NCBI GenBank assembly: GCA_004297665.1
Contig: SCUP01000261.1
Coordinates: forward strand, 1 to 6,498
Length of the DNA stretch: 6,498 nucleotides
Source of the DNA: Nitrosarchaeum sp.
GTDB lineage: Archaea; Thermoproteota; Nitrososphaeria; Nitrososphaerales; Nitrosopumilaceae
Direction: 5' to 3'
The notes beneath the pieces were generated by a model, which was given only the letters and a program-made list of their open reading frames with translations, was not told where the DNA came from and ran no database searches. Positions within the stretch are counted from its first letter, which is position 1; every line of letters begins with the position of its first letter. Below are positions 1 to 5,126 of the stretch, piece after piece. The translations under genes and the position numbers were made by a program.

Positions 1-348
1 GTGATTTCATTATTTGCTTTAGCTGGTGTACCTCCACTTGCTGGTTTTTGGAGTAAAATAATGTTATTTGGTGGTGCATTGGATGCTGGTTCAACTATAT
101 GGTGGGCACCATGGCTTGCAATAGCTGGAGTTCTAAACAGCGCTTTATCATTAGCTTACTATGGTTGGATCACAAGAAAAATGTACTTTGAAGGAGAAAC
201 TGAAAAAAGAATATCTGAACCAAAATCTGTAATTGCAATCATGATATTTTCAATAGTTTTCTTGGTAGGATTTGGTGTATACCCAGATCCAATTATTAAA
301 TTTGTAGAATTTGCTGCCCCAACACTTAGCTTAGGTATTATGCCTTAA
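1..348 (+). CDS. nuoN: NADH-quinone oxidoreductase (complex I) subunit N, C-terminal fragment
   Basis: This is the last 115 codons of a membrane subunit of respiratory complex I, one of the antiporter-like proton-pumping subunits. The fragment opens with the signature LFALAGVPPLAGFWSK (residues 3-18), typical of NuoN/M/L, followed by a hydrophobic helix with the NuoN-like stretch GVLNSALSLAYY (about residues 43-54) and a charged loop containing RKMYFEGE. A further hydrophobic helix lies at about 77-97. The loop and the short C-terminus fit NuoN better than NuoM or NuoL, but those paralogues are hard to exclude from a fragment. The first codon, GTG, is simply where the window begins; the true start lies upstream. 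The stop (346-348) overlaps the 3' end of the opposite-strand prenyl synthase by 11 bp. In ammonia-oxidising archaea this complex is thought to work in the respiratory chain, possibly in reverse to make low-potential reductant. Confidence 0.88.
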   Translation: MISLFALAGVPPLAGFWSKIMLFGGALDAGSTIWWAPWLAIAGVLNSALSLAYYGWITRKMYFEGETEKRISEPKSVIAIMIFSIVFLVGFGVYPDPIIKFVEFAAPTLSLGIMP

Positions 349-1189
349 ATGTTGTAAATTTTATAAGATTATCCAAATCCATTTTTGCATCATTATCTGA
401 AATTTTTCTTAAACTTGTTCTGGCCTTGTCAGAATATTTTTTTAAAAGTTCTTCCATTTTGTTGAAAACATCTCTTGGATCAGAACTTTTCTTGATCAAC
501 AAATTAAATAATTTATCTTCATTCTTCCAGTCAAACAAATCATCTCTTATTTGATATGCAATTCCTATATTTTTTCCATATTCTGTTAGTGCTTCTATTT
601 CTTCTTCACTACCATTTGCAATAATTGCACCTATTCTTGCAGCCACTTCAAATGCAGTGGCAGTTTTGTATTCAATTACTTTGAGATAATCATCAAAAGT
701 AACATCTTCACTAATTTCTAATCTACTTTCTATCATTTCTCCTTCACTCATCAGCATTGCTGTTGTTGCCAAATCCTTTGTTATTCTTGCATTGTCTAAT
801 CTTGAAGAAATTGCAAGAATTAATCCCAAAACAAAATCTCCTGTTAGTACACTTGTGTTATACCCATATTTGATGTGAAATGGCTCTTTTTGTCTTCGCA
901 TTGTTTCGTTATCTATAATGTCGTCATGTATGATAGATTCCATATGTAAAAATTCTACGGCACATGATGCTGCTAATGTATTATCATCAATTTTTCCTAC
1001 GCTTTCGGCAGCCAAAACCAAGATAATTGGTCTAATTCGTTTTCCACCCTCTAAGGAATATTTTAGTGGTTCAATGAACTCTGATTCTGAATATAATGAT
1101 AATTCTCTATCTAATGCCTGATTAATTTGATCGATATACTTACCATATGTTTCAAGTAAAGGATTAATCTCGATATTTTTCCTGTCCAA
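338..1189 (-). CDS. Polyprenyl (geranylgeranyl) diphosphate synthase
   Basis: A trans-isoprenyl diphosphate synthase of 283 residues that condenses isopentenyl diphosphate onto an allylic diphosphate. In archaea the usual product is GGPP for ether lipids. Diagnostic motifs are visible in order: GGKRIRP at 48-54 (IPP binding), the first Asp-rich motif HDDIID at 88-93, a KT pair at 175-176, and the second Asp-rich motif YQIRDDLFD at 212-220. The two Asp-rich motifs bind the magnesium ions that hold the allylic substrate. Length is a little short compared with typical GGPP/FPP synthases (about 300 or more). The residues 5 and 4 places before the first Asp motif, which help set chain length, are Glu84 and Ser85; Glu is unusual there, so exact product length is uncertain. 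The start codon is TTG: an in-frame TAG lies four codons upstream and no Met occurs before residue 83. tRNA-Glu lies upstream on the same strand. Confidence 0.93.
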   Translation of the reverse strand: MDRKNIEINPLLETYGKYIDQINQALDRELSLYSESEFIEPLKYSLEGGKRIRPIILVLAAESVGKIDDNTLAASCAVEFLHMESIIHDDIIDNETMRRQKEPFHIKYGYNTSVLTGDFVLGLILAISSRLDNARITKDLATTAMLMSEGEMIESRLEISEDVTFDDYLKVIEYKTATAFEVAARIGAIIANGSEEEIEALTEYGKNIGIAYQIRDDLFDWKNEDKLFNLLIKKSSDPRDVFNKMEELLKKYSDKARTSLRKISDNDAKMDLDNLIKFTTFKA

Positions 1190-1233
1190 GATATAGGCCT
1201 ATTCAAAAAACTTTCTCATTAGTAATTAAATCT

Positions 1234-1327
1234 TGGTGCTCCAGCCGGGATTTTCATCGTTAGATTTTGAACCCGGGATCACTGCCTTGAAAGGGCAGTA
1301 TGCTTGACCGGTCTACACCACTGGAAC
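1234..1327 (-). tRNA. tRNA-Glu(UUC) with a 15-nt T-loop intron
   Basis: Read on the minus strand, the gene folds into a complete tRNA. Acceptor GTTCCAG (1327-1321) pairs with CTGGAGC (1244-1238) with one U-G pair. The D stem is GTGT/GCAT. Anticodon stem CTGCC (1298-1294) pairs with GGCAG (1286-1282) around loop CTTTCAA, giving anticodon TTC at 1291-1289. The T stem is CCGGG (1276-1272) with CCCGG (1249-1245). The discriminator is A (1237) and a CCA is encoded at 1236-1234. The T-loop is 22 nt instead of 7; removing 15 nt (1265-1251) restores the standard TTCAAAT loop. It decodes GAA and GAG codons. It is divergent from the CADD-like gene and lies 44 bp upstream of the prenyl synthase, with which it could be co-transcribed. 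Confidence 0.95.
1251..1265 (-). other. 15-nt archaeal tRNA intron between positions 59 and 60
   Basis: The insertion reads ATCTAACGATGAAAA on the minus strand. Around it a bulge-helix-bulge fold forms. The outer helix is the T stem. T-loop bases TTCA (1271-1268) pair with intron TGAA (1256-1253) as a 4-bp central helix. The two 3-nt bulges are AAA (1267-1265) and AAT (1252-1250). The inner helix is only TC/GA closing a TAAC loop. Cutting after the second base of each bulge, as the archaeal splicing endonuclease does, removes exactly 15 nt and leaves TTCAAAT. Fold and cut sites are inferred from pairing; the family rule for BHB cleavage is established. Confidence 0.88.
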
Positions 1328-1349
1328 CCAACAAAATTGGGTAATTTGT

Positions 1350-1360
1350 CCATAAAATCT
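1350..1360 (-). promoter_or_regulatory. Putative TATA box for tRNA-Glu
   Basis: Minus-strand AGATTTTATGG lies about 28 bp upstream of the tRNA 5' end (1327), the expected distance for an archaeal TATA box. Assigned by position and AT content only. Confidence 0.45.
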
Positions 1361-1380
1361 TTTGTAAACCACACAAAGAT

Positions 1381-1388
1381 TTTTTATT
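1381..1388 (+). promoter_or_regulatory. Putative TATA box for the CADD-like gene
   Basis: TTTTTATT is centred about 25 bp before the ATG at 1409, a spacing that would give a leaderless or very short-leader transcript. A partial Shine-Dalgarno-like GGGAG (1397-1401) is also present between box and start, so the mode of initiation is unclear. Confidence 0.4.
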
Positions 1389-1408
1389 GGCAAATTGGGA
1401 GATGTGAT

Positions 1409-2041
1409 ATGAATCTAATAAAACGAATTGATGAAATGATTGAAGAAAGAAGTTTACTAAAACACCCATTCTATCAAATGTGGTCTGATGGAAAATTAAC
1501 TCTTGATTCTTTATCTGGTTACTCTAAAGAATACTTTCAACTCGTTAAGGCAGTTCCATCATTTATGACTCCTATTATAGAAAAGGCTCCTAATTCTGTT
1601 ATTAGTGAATTAATTGATAACCAACAAGAGGAATCAATTCACATACAATCTTGGATTAAATTTGCAAGAGAGCTGGGAGTTTCTGAATATGAATTAATTC
1701 ACTATGAAGGATTAGAAAAGACTAGGAAATCTGTTTTGGAATTATCTAAATTAATGAATACCTATGAAGGTGGAGCATGTGCAATGTATGCTTTTGAAAA
1801 AGAAATTCCTAAAATTAGCCAAACAAAACTAGATGGCTTGGCAGAATTCTATGGAATATCTAATGAAAATGCTACAGAATACTTTAAACTTCATACAGAA
1901 GCTGATATTCGTCATGCTGCATCTTGGAAAAATATTCTTGAAAAAACATCAACTGATTCAGATAACTTGATCCAAATTGCAGACAAATCTATCTCTGCAC
2001 AAAATCTGTTACTTGATAGTTGTTATGAAGCATATTGTTAA
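1409..2041 (+). CDS. CADD/TenA/PqqC-like heme-oxygenase-fold di-iron protein
   Basis: A 210-residue all-helical protein of the TenA/PqqC/CADD superfamily. The N-terminus has the family pattern HPFYQMWSDGKL (19-30) followed by YSKEYF. Candidate metal ligands match the heme-oxygenase-like di-iron oxidase pattern: E74/E75 with H78, E130 in YAFEKEIP, and H162-x3-D166-x2-H169. From memory of CADD (the pABA-forming enzyme of Chlamydia; ligands E142, H174, D178, H181; sacrificial Y27; donor K152), a constant offset of 12 places E130, H162, D166, H169 and K140 on the equivalents, and Y22 sits where Y27 would be. It could therefore make p-aminobenzoate, but another oxidase role is possible. Cys124 falls where TenA thiaminase has its nucleophile, so database labels of TenA are likely, yet the metal-ligand set argues against a thiaminase. 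I chose ATG 1409 because upstream in-frame starts lie in or near the opposite-strand tRNA-Glu. Confidence 0.82.
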   Translation: MNLIKRIDEMIEERSLLKHPFYQMWSDGKLTLDSLSGYSKEYFQLVKAVPSFMTPIIEKAPNSVISELIDNQQEESIHIQSWIKFARELGVSEYELIHYEGLEKTRKSVLELSKLMNTYEGGACAMYAFEKEIPKISQTKLDGLAEFYGISNENATEYFKLHTEADIRHAASWKNILEKTSTDSDNLIQIADKSISAQNLLLDSCYEAYC

Positions 2042-2051
2042 ACTCATAACA

Positions 2052-2058
2052 TTTTATA
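2052..2058 (+). promoter_or_regulatory. Putative TATA box for tRNA-Met
   Basis: TTTTATA is centred about 28 bp before the tRNA 5' end at 2083, in the short spacer after the CADD-like stop codon. It suggests that the tRNA has its own promoter. Confidence 0.5.
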
Positions 2059-2082
2059 CTGAAGGTAAAATCCATCTGCTTA

Positions 2083-2156
2083 GGGCCCATAACTCAGCTT
2101 GGTAGAGTACCCGGCTCATAACCGGGGAGTCAAGGGATCGAAGCCCTTTGGGCCCA
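2083..2156 (+). tRNA. tRNA-Met(CAU), elongator type
   Basis: A complete cloverleaf without intron. Acceptor GGGCCCA (2083-2089) pairs with TGGGCCC (2149-2155). The D stem is ACTC/GAGT. Anticodon stem CCCGG (2110-2114) pairs with CCGGG (2122-2126) around CTCATAA, anticodon CAT at 2117-2119. The T stem is AAGGG/CCCTT, and the discriminator is A2156. No CCA is encoded. A G1-C72 pair, and the absence of three G-C pairs in GGG/CCC order at the base of the anticodon stem, argue against the initiator. A CAU anticodon could also be the Ile2 tRNA that reads AUA after agmatidine modification; sequence alone does not settle this. The T-loop is ATCGAAG, with A rather than T at position 54. Confidence 0.93.
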
Positions 2157-2171
2157 TATTATTTCCATTAG

Positions 2172-2179
2172 TTTTAAAA
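2172..2179 (+). promoter_or_regulatory. Putative TATA box for the C/D box RNA
   Basis: The palindromic TTTTAAAA is centred 25-26 bp upstream of the predicted 5' end of the guide RNA at 2201. This fits an archaeal core promoter that would start transcription at or near the RNA's terminal stem. Confidence 0.5.
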
Positions 2180-2200
2180 TGAGCACAGACAAAATTTACT

Positions 2201-2263
2201 GGCCGCGATGAAGAATCAGAGTTATATCTGAACGATGATTGAAAGGCATTTGTCTGAGCTGCC
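2201..2263 (+). ncRNA. Probable C/D box guide sRNA (2'-O-methylation)
   Basis: The 63-nt segment has the four boxes of an archaeal C/D sRNA in order. A C-like box (GCGATGA, core GATGA 2207-2211), a D' box CTGA (2228-2231), a C'-like box (ACGATGA, 2232-2238) and a D box CTGA (2254-2257) are present. Flanks GGCCGC (2201-2206) and GCTGCC (2258-2263) pair as a terminal stem with one mismatch. Candidate guides are the 16 nt before D' and the 15 nt before D. In the cell such RNAs bind L7Ae, Nop5 and fibrillarin and direct ribose methylation of rRNA or tRNA. Departures from consensus are C for U at the second base of both C boxes, slightly long spacers, and no spacer between D' and C'. It sits 44 nt after tRNA-Met and ends 5 bp before the pyrE stop on the other strand. 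Targets are unknown. Confidence 0.68.
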
Positions 2264-2268
2264 AAAAA

Positions 2269-2874
2269 TTATTTGCTAATCTGATTTCTTACTTTTTCTA
2301 AAATATCCGTGTCAACAAGTTTTTGTTCGTGTAATGCCTGTGTGATTTGCATTACATTGGTGATAGAATGCAGTTTAACTCTTAATTCTTTCAGTGCTTC
2401 ATCTGCACCCTCCATTCTATTGACAATTACATATGCATCTTCTATTGTTATGTTTGCTTCTTTTAGTGATTTTATTGCATTTACAACCGAACCTCCAGTT
2501 GTTGCAACATCATCTATCATTACAACCTTCATTCCTTCATGAATTTGCCCTTCAACTGATTTTGAAGTTCCATAGTCTTTTGGTTTACTTCTTACATAGA
2601 TTAATGGCTTGACTGTTTCAATTGCCAATGCTGATGCAATAACCAAACCTCCAGTAGGAACTGATACTAAAGAATCAAAACTATCCAATCCCACACTTTC
2701 TGCAATATTGTTTTGCAGATATTTTATCATAGTTCTAAATTGATGAGGATAACTAGGAACTAGTCTCAAATCAACATAGTATGAACTTTTTTTACCACTA
2801 GCCAGTGTAAAATCTCCAAATTTTATTATCCCTTTTTGATGCAAAAAGGTTGCAAACTCTTTTACAAATTCCAT
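2269..2874 (-). CDS. pyrE: Orotate phosphoribosyltransferase
   Basis: A 201-residue cytoplasmic enzyme that joins orotate to PRPP to make orotidine 5'-phosphate in de novo pyrimidine synthesis. Visible family features are FTLASGKKSSYYVDLR (22-37; orotate and PRPP region), VPTGG (72-76), the mobile catalytic loop with YVRSKPKDYGTSKSVEG (93-109), and the PRPP-binding motif VVMIDDVATTGGS (117-129). Length and motif order are normal for archaeal PyrE. The start is ATG at 2874; no Shine-Dalgarno is obvious and an AT-rich box lies about 25 bp upstream, suggesting leaderless expression. It is divergent from the LarA-like gene, with 50 bp between start codons, and no other pyrimidine gene is in view. 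Its stop lies 5 bp from the end of the opposite-strand guide RNA. Confidence 0.96.
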   Translation of the reverse strand: MEFVKEFATFLHQKGIIKFGDFTLASGKKSSYYVDLRLVPSYPHQFRTMIKYLQNNIAESVGLDSFDSLVSVPTGGLVIASALAIETVKPLIYVRSKPKDYGTSKSVEGQIHEGMKVVMIDDVATTGGSVVNAIKSLKEANITIEDAYVIVNRMEGADEALKELRVKLHSITNVMQITQALHEQKLVDTDILEKVRNQISK

Positions 2875-2892
2875 ATCTAAATTAACTACACT

Positions 2893-2906
2893 GGATTTAT
2901 TTTGGT
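2893..2906. promoter_or_regulatory. Shared AT-rich core promoter between pyrE and the LarA-like gene
   Basis: The only 50 bp between the two start codons hold one strong TATA-like element, TTTATTTT on the plus strand (2897-2904), read as AAAATAAA on the minus strand. It is centred near 2900, about 25 bp from each ATG (2874 and 2925). Either one box serves both genes or two boxes overlap. Confidence 0.5.
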
Positions 2907-2924
2907 TTGTATTGTGTATTAATC

Positions 2925-4007
2925 ATGCCTGAAATCTGGTTAAATTATGGTATTACTGATGTTGTTTTGGATATTCGGGCAGAGAATCTAGAACAAAAAA
3001 TTGATTCTAATGGTAAGATCTTGGAAGATATAGCGATCAATGAAAAACTGAGTACTATTGATTTAACAAAACCTATGGAACTTGTAGTTTTACATAACTC
3101 CAAATCAATTCAAAAAATTATCTCATCATTATTTACAATATGTGAACAAAAATCATTACCATTTCCTAAAATTTTGGCTGAGAAAAAAATAATGAATCTA
3201 GTAAAATCTGGTCTACCAGAAGGAAGCTCAATTAATGAATTTGACAACGCTGATCTTTCTAATTCCAATCTTGTTTTTATCGGAGAAATCGAATTTGATG
3301 GATTATTTGGGTATGAAACCGTTTCCACTAGATTAATCAAAAAGTTTGGTCAGGAATCAATGCTTTCTGCATATGCAAAAAGAAAGAGTAATCTTCCTGC
3401 ATCTGGACAACTGACAGAAAGTTTTGATGAAGCAAAAAAATTTGTCGATAATTTTGAAATTAAGGCAATTGAAATTATAGCAAATTCCCAGGGTATTGTT
3501 GATTTTACAATAGATCATCCTTCCCAAACTGTTTCATCTACAAAAACTCTAGAATCCTCTGCAATCAAAGATATTGGTCACCATAAAGCAATGATAATCA
3601 GTACTGGAAAAGATTCAAGTAATGACAATCTTGGCAAATCTCTTTCATCTCTTTGGAATTGTGCTAATGCAATACAAAATGGAGGATTATCTATCTTGGT
3701 AGCAGAATGTAAATCTGGTCTTGGTTCTGATGCACTTCAGCAATATGTTGAGGGTAGATTGAGTCTTGATCAACTTCGAAATCCAACTAAATACATTTCT
3801 GGAATGGAGGATCTATTATTTTTATCTGAAATACAAAAAAATTTTCAAATTGGATTGGTTTCAATTCTTCCAGAATATTATGTAAAAAAATTAAACATGA
3901 TTTCCTTGTCTGGAATCAAACCTTCTTTGGATTATATTCTAAAAACCCAAGGTGCCAGACAAAAAGTTGTAGTTGTAATGGATGGGGCTAGAGTTTTACT
4001 AAGGTAA
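2925..4007 (+). CDS. LarA-fold (nickel-pincer racemase-like, DUF2088-type) protein of unknown function
   Basis: A 360-residue soluble protein. The N-terminus, IWLNYGITDVVLDIRAENL (4-22), resembles the opening strand pair of LarA/DUF2088 proteins. The C-terminal half resembles the LarA C-terminal domain: KAMIISTGKD (221-230), then a helix, then GGLSILVAECKSGLGS (253-268), FQIGLVSILPEYYVKKLNM (307-325) and VVVVMDGARVLL (348-359). In true lactate racemases the N-terminal half carries a D-x-T-R-P type motif and His/Lys residues that hold the nickel-pincer cofactor. Here the matching strand ends VVLHNSKSIQK (54-64) with no such motif, so racemase activity looks unlikely. Substrate and role are unknown. 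I preferred ATG 2925 over an upstream TTG (2907) because it is 25 bp from the TATA-like box and begins the conserved part. The 3' end overlaps the M50 protease gene by 9 bp. Confidence 0.7.
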   Translation: MPEIWLNYGITDVVLDIRAENLEQKIDSNGKILEDIAINEKLSTIDLTKPMELVVLHNSKSIQKIISSLFTICEQKSLPFPKILAEKKIMNLVKSGLPEGSSINEFDNADLSNSNLVFIGEIEFDGLFGYETVSTRLIKKFGQESMLSAYAKRKSNLPASGQLTESFDEAKKFVDNFEIKAIEIIANSQGIVDFTIDHPSQTVSSTKTLESSAIKDIGHHKAMIISTGKDSSNDNLGKSLSSLWNCANAIQNGGLSILVAECKSGLGSDALQQYVEGRLSLDQLRNPTKYISGMEDLLFLSEIQKNFQIGLVSILPEYYVKKLNMISLSGIKPSLDYILKTQGARQKVVVVMDGARVLLR

Positions 4008-5105
4008 GAAATTAGGTAAAAAATTTGACGGTATTGGTGCACATAAAACAGCTAATCCTATCACACCCAAGTATGCAAGTTTTCTATTTTTTGATAATGG
4101 GGAAACATCATCAAGTGGTGTTGCACCAGAATTTTTTGAACTTAACACAAGAATCAACATTGCCATTAGCCAATAATTTAACAAAACAAGAATTGCCATA
4201 CTTCCAATTGTTGCATATTTGTGACGTTTAGCCCCAAGTAGAGTTCTTGCCATGTGACCTCCATCTAACTGCCAAGCTGGTAACAAATTCAAGAATGTGA
4301 TTAAAAATCCAATCCAAGCTGCAAATAAAACTGGCGTCATTATTACTTCATGACCTGTTCCACCTTTTCCAAACAACGCTAAACTTGCAGTCATTAGCAA
4401 TGGTTCTCCTTGATTCCATTCCATTAATTTTGAATCTGCAAAAAGTCCTTGTGCAACATCTTCTTGTAGTATTGGTGCAGTGTATGCTCCATACATTGAA
4501 ACTATGATTGTGATTATCAATCCTGCAATTGGTCCTGCTATCGCTACATCAAATAAAATTTCTCGATTAATTGTTAATCCACGTGATTGAATAAACGCAC
4601 CAAAAGTTGGAATTCCAATAACTGGTAATCCTGGTATGAAAAATGGCCATGTTGTCTTTAGCTTATGAATCTTAGCTGCAACTAGATGACCCAACTCATG
4701 AATTCCTAAAATTCCTAAAAGAGAAAGTGTATAGATTCCTGCCATTTCTAGTGGTTCACCAATATTTATAATGGAATTTGTTCCTGTGGTACGATAATAG
4801 CCATCAATCATTACAAAGGTGATGACCACTGCAAACAAAATTCGTGGAGTCCAAGATGCGCTTAACCACTTCTTTTGTTTTTTTGGAGTGAATTTTTGAA
4901 TGATGATATATTTACCGTCTCCCATTTGTTCAAGCTTACAAACATAGTTCATATCTTCTAATTTTCTTGCCAAATCCTCAAATTTTGTTTTAAAATCATG
5001 ATCATTAATCCTAAACTCCAAAGAATACATTTCTCTGTTGAACTGACTTACTTCAAACAATGAATTGACTAAGGAAATTACGTCTTCCTGAGTAGGATCG
5101 CTCAT
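3999..5105 (-). CDS. Site-2-protease-like M50 zinc metallopeptidase, integral membrane
   Basis: A 368-residue membrane protease of the M50/S2P family, which cuts substrates within the membrane. The zinc site is HELGH at 136-140 inside a hydrophobic helix; the third ligand is expected in NLLPAWQLDGGH (273-284), Asp281. GPIAG (191-195) and PTFGAFIQSRG (166-176) are also typical of the family, the latter resembling plastid EGY and archaeal members. About six hydrophobic segments are visible (near 87-105, 122-145, 185-207, 257-278, 298-322, 343-360). Residues 1-80 form a charged, soluble N-terminal region that could be a regulatory or substrate-binding domain. The substrate is unknown; S2P homologues often release membrane-tethered regulators, but nothing nearby looks like an anti-sigma-type partner. 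Start ATG 5105 is divergent from the acetyltransferase with 76 bp between starts. The stop overlaps the LarA-like gene. Confidence 0.92.
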   Translation of the reverse strand: MSDPTQEDVISLVNSLFEVSQFNREMYSLEFRINDHDFKTKFEDLARKLEDMNYVCKLEQMGDGKYIIIQKFTPKKQKKWLSASWTPRILFAVVITFVMIDGYYRTTGTNSIINIGEPLEMAGIYTLSLLGILGIHELGHLVAAKIHKLKTTWPFFIPGLPVIGIPTFGAFIQSRGLTINREILFDVAIAGPIAGLIITIIVSMYGAYTAPILQEDVAQGLFADSKLMEWNQGEPLLMTASLALFGKGGTGHEVIMTPVLFAAWIGFLITFLNLLPAWQLDGGHMARTLLGAKRHKYATIGSMAILVLLNYWLMAMLILVLSSKNSGATPLDDVSPLSKNRKLAYLGVIGLAVLCAPIPSNFLPNFLP

Positions 5106-5126
5106 TCTGTTTACGGCTATTTCTTT

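Noticed and set aside
918..1121. Open frame on the plus strand inside the prenyl synthase gene
   Set aside because: It lies opposite a well-supported gene with intact motifs and its translation resembles no protein family; it is a shadow frame.
1327..1341. Hairpin CCCAA-CAAAA-TTGGG as a terminator
   Set aside because: It overlaps the 5' end of tRNA-Glu and is not followed by a T-run on either strand; it is probably chance or part of the tRNA leader.
1304..1408. Longer N-terminus for the CADD-like protein
   Set aside because: The extension begins inside tRNA-Glu on the other strand and shows no family similarity; conserved sequence begins at ATG 1409.
1260..1469. Minus-strand open frame of 69 codons across the tRNA-Glu gene
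   Set aside because: It reads through the tRNA and into the antisense of the CADD-like gene; the tRNA explains the sequence.
2083..2156. Initiator tRNA-Met
   Set aside because: A54 hinted at an initiator, but G1-C72 and an anticodon stem without the GGG/CCC triplet favour an elongator.
2309..2542. Plus-strand open frame opposite pyrE
   Set aside because: It is antisense to a clear PyrE and has a low-complexity Ser/Thr-rich translation typical of shadow frames.
3110..3340. Minus-strand open frame inside the LarA-like gene
   Set aside because: It has no recognisable features and the plus-strand gene has better codon structure and family similarity.
4025..4231. Plus-strand open frame opposite the M50 gene
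   Set aside because: It is antisense to the C-terminal membrane part of the protease, with no motif of its own.
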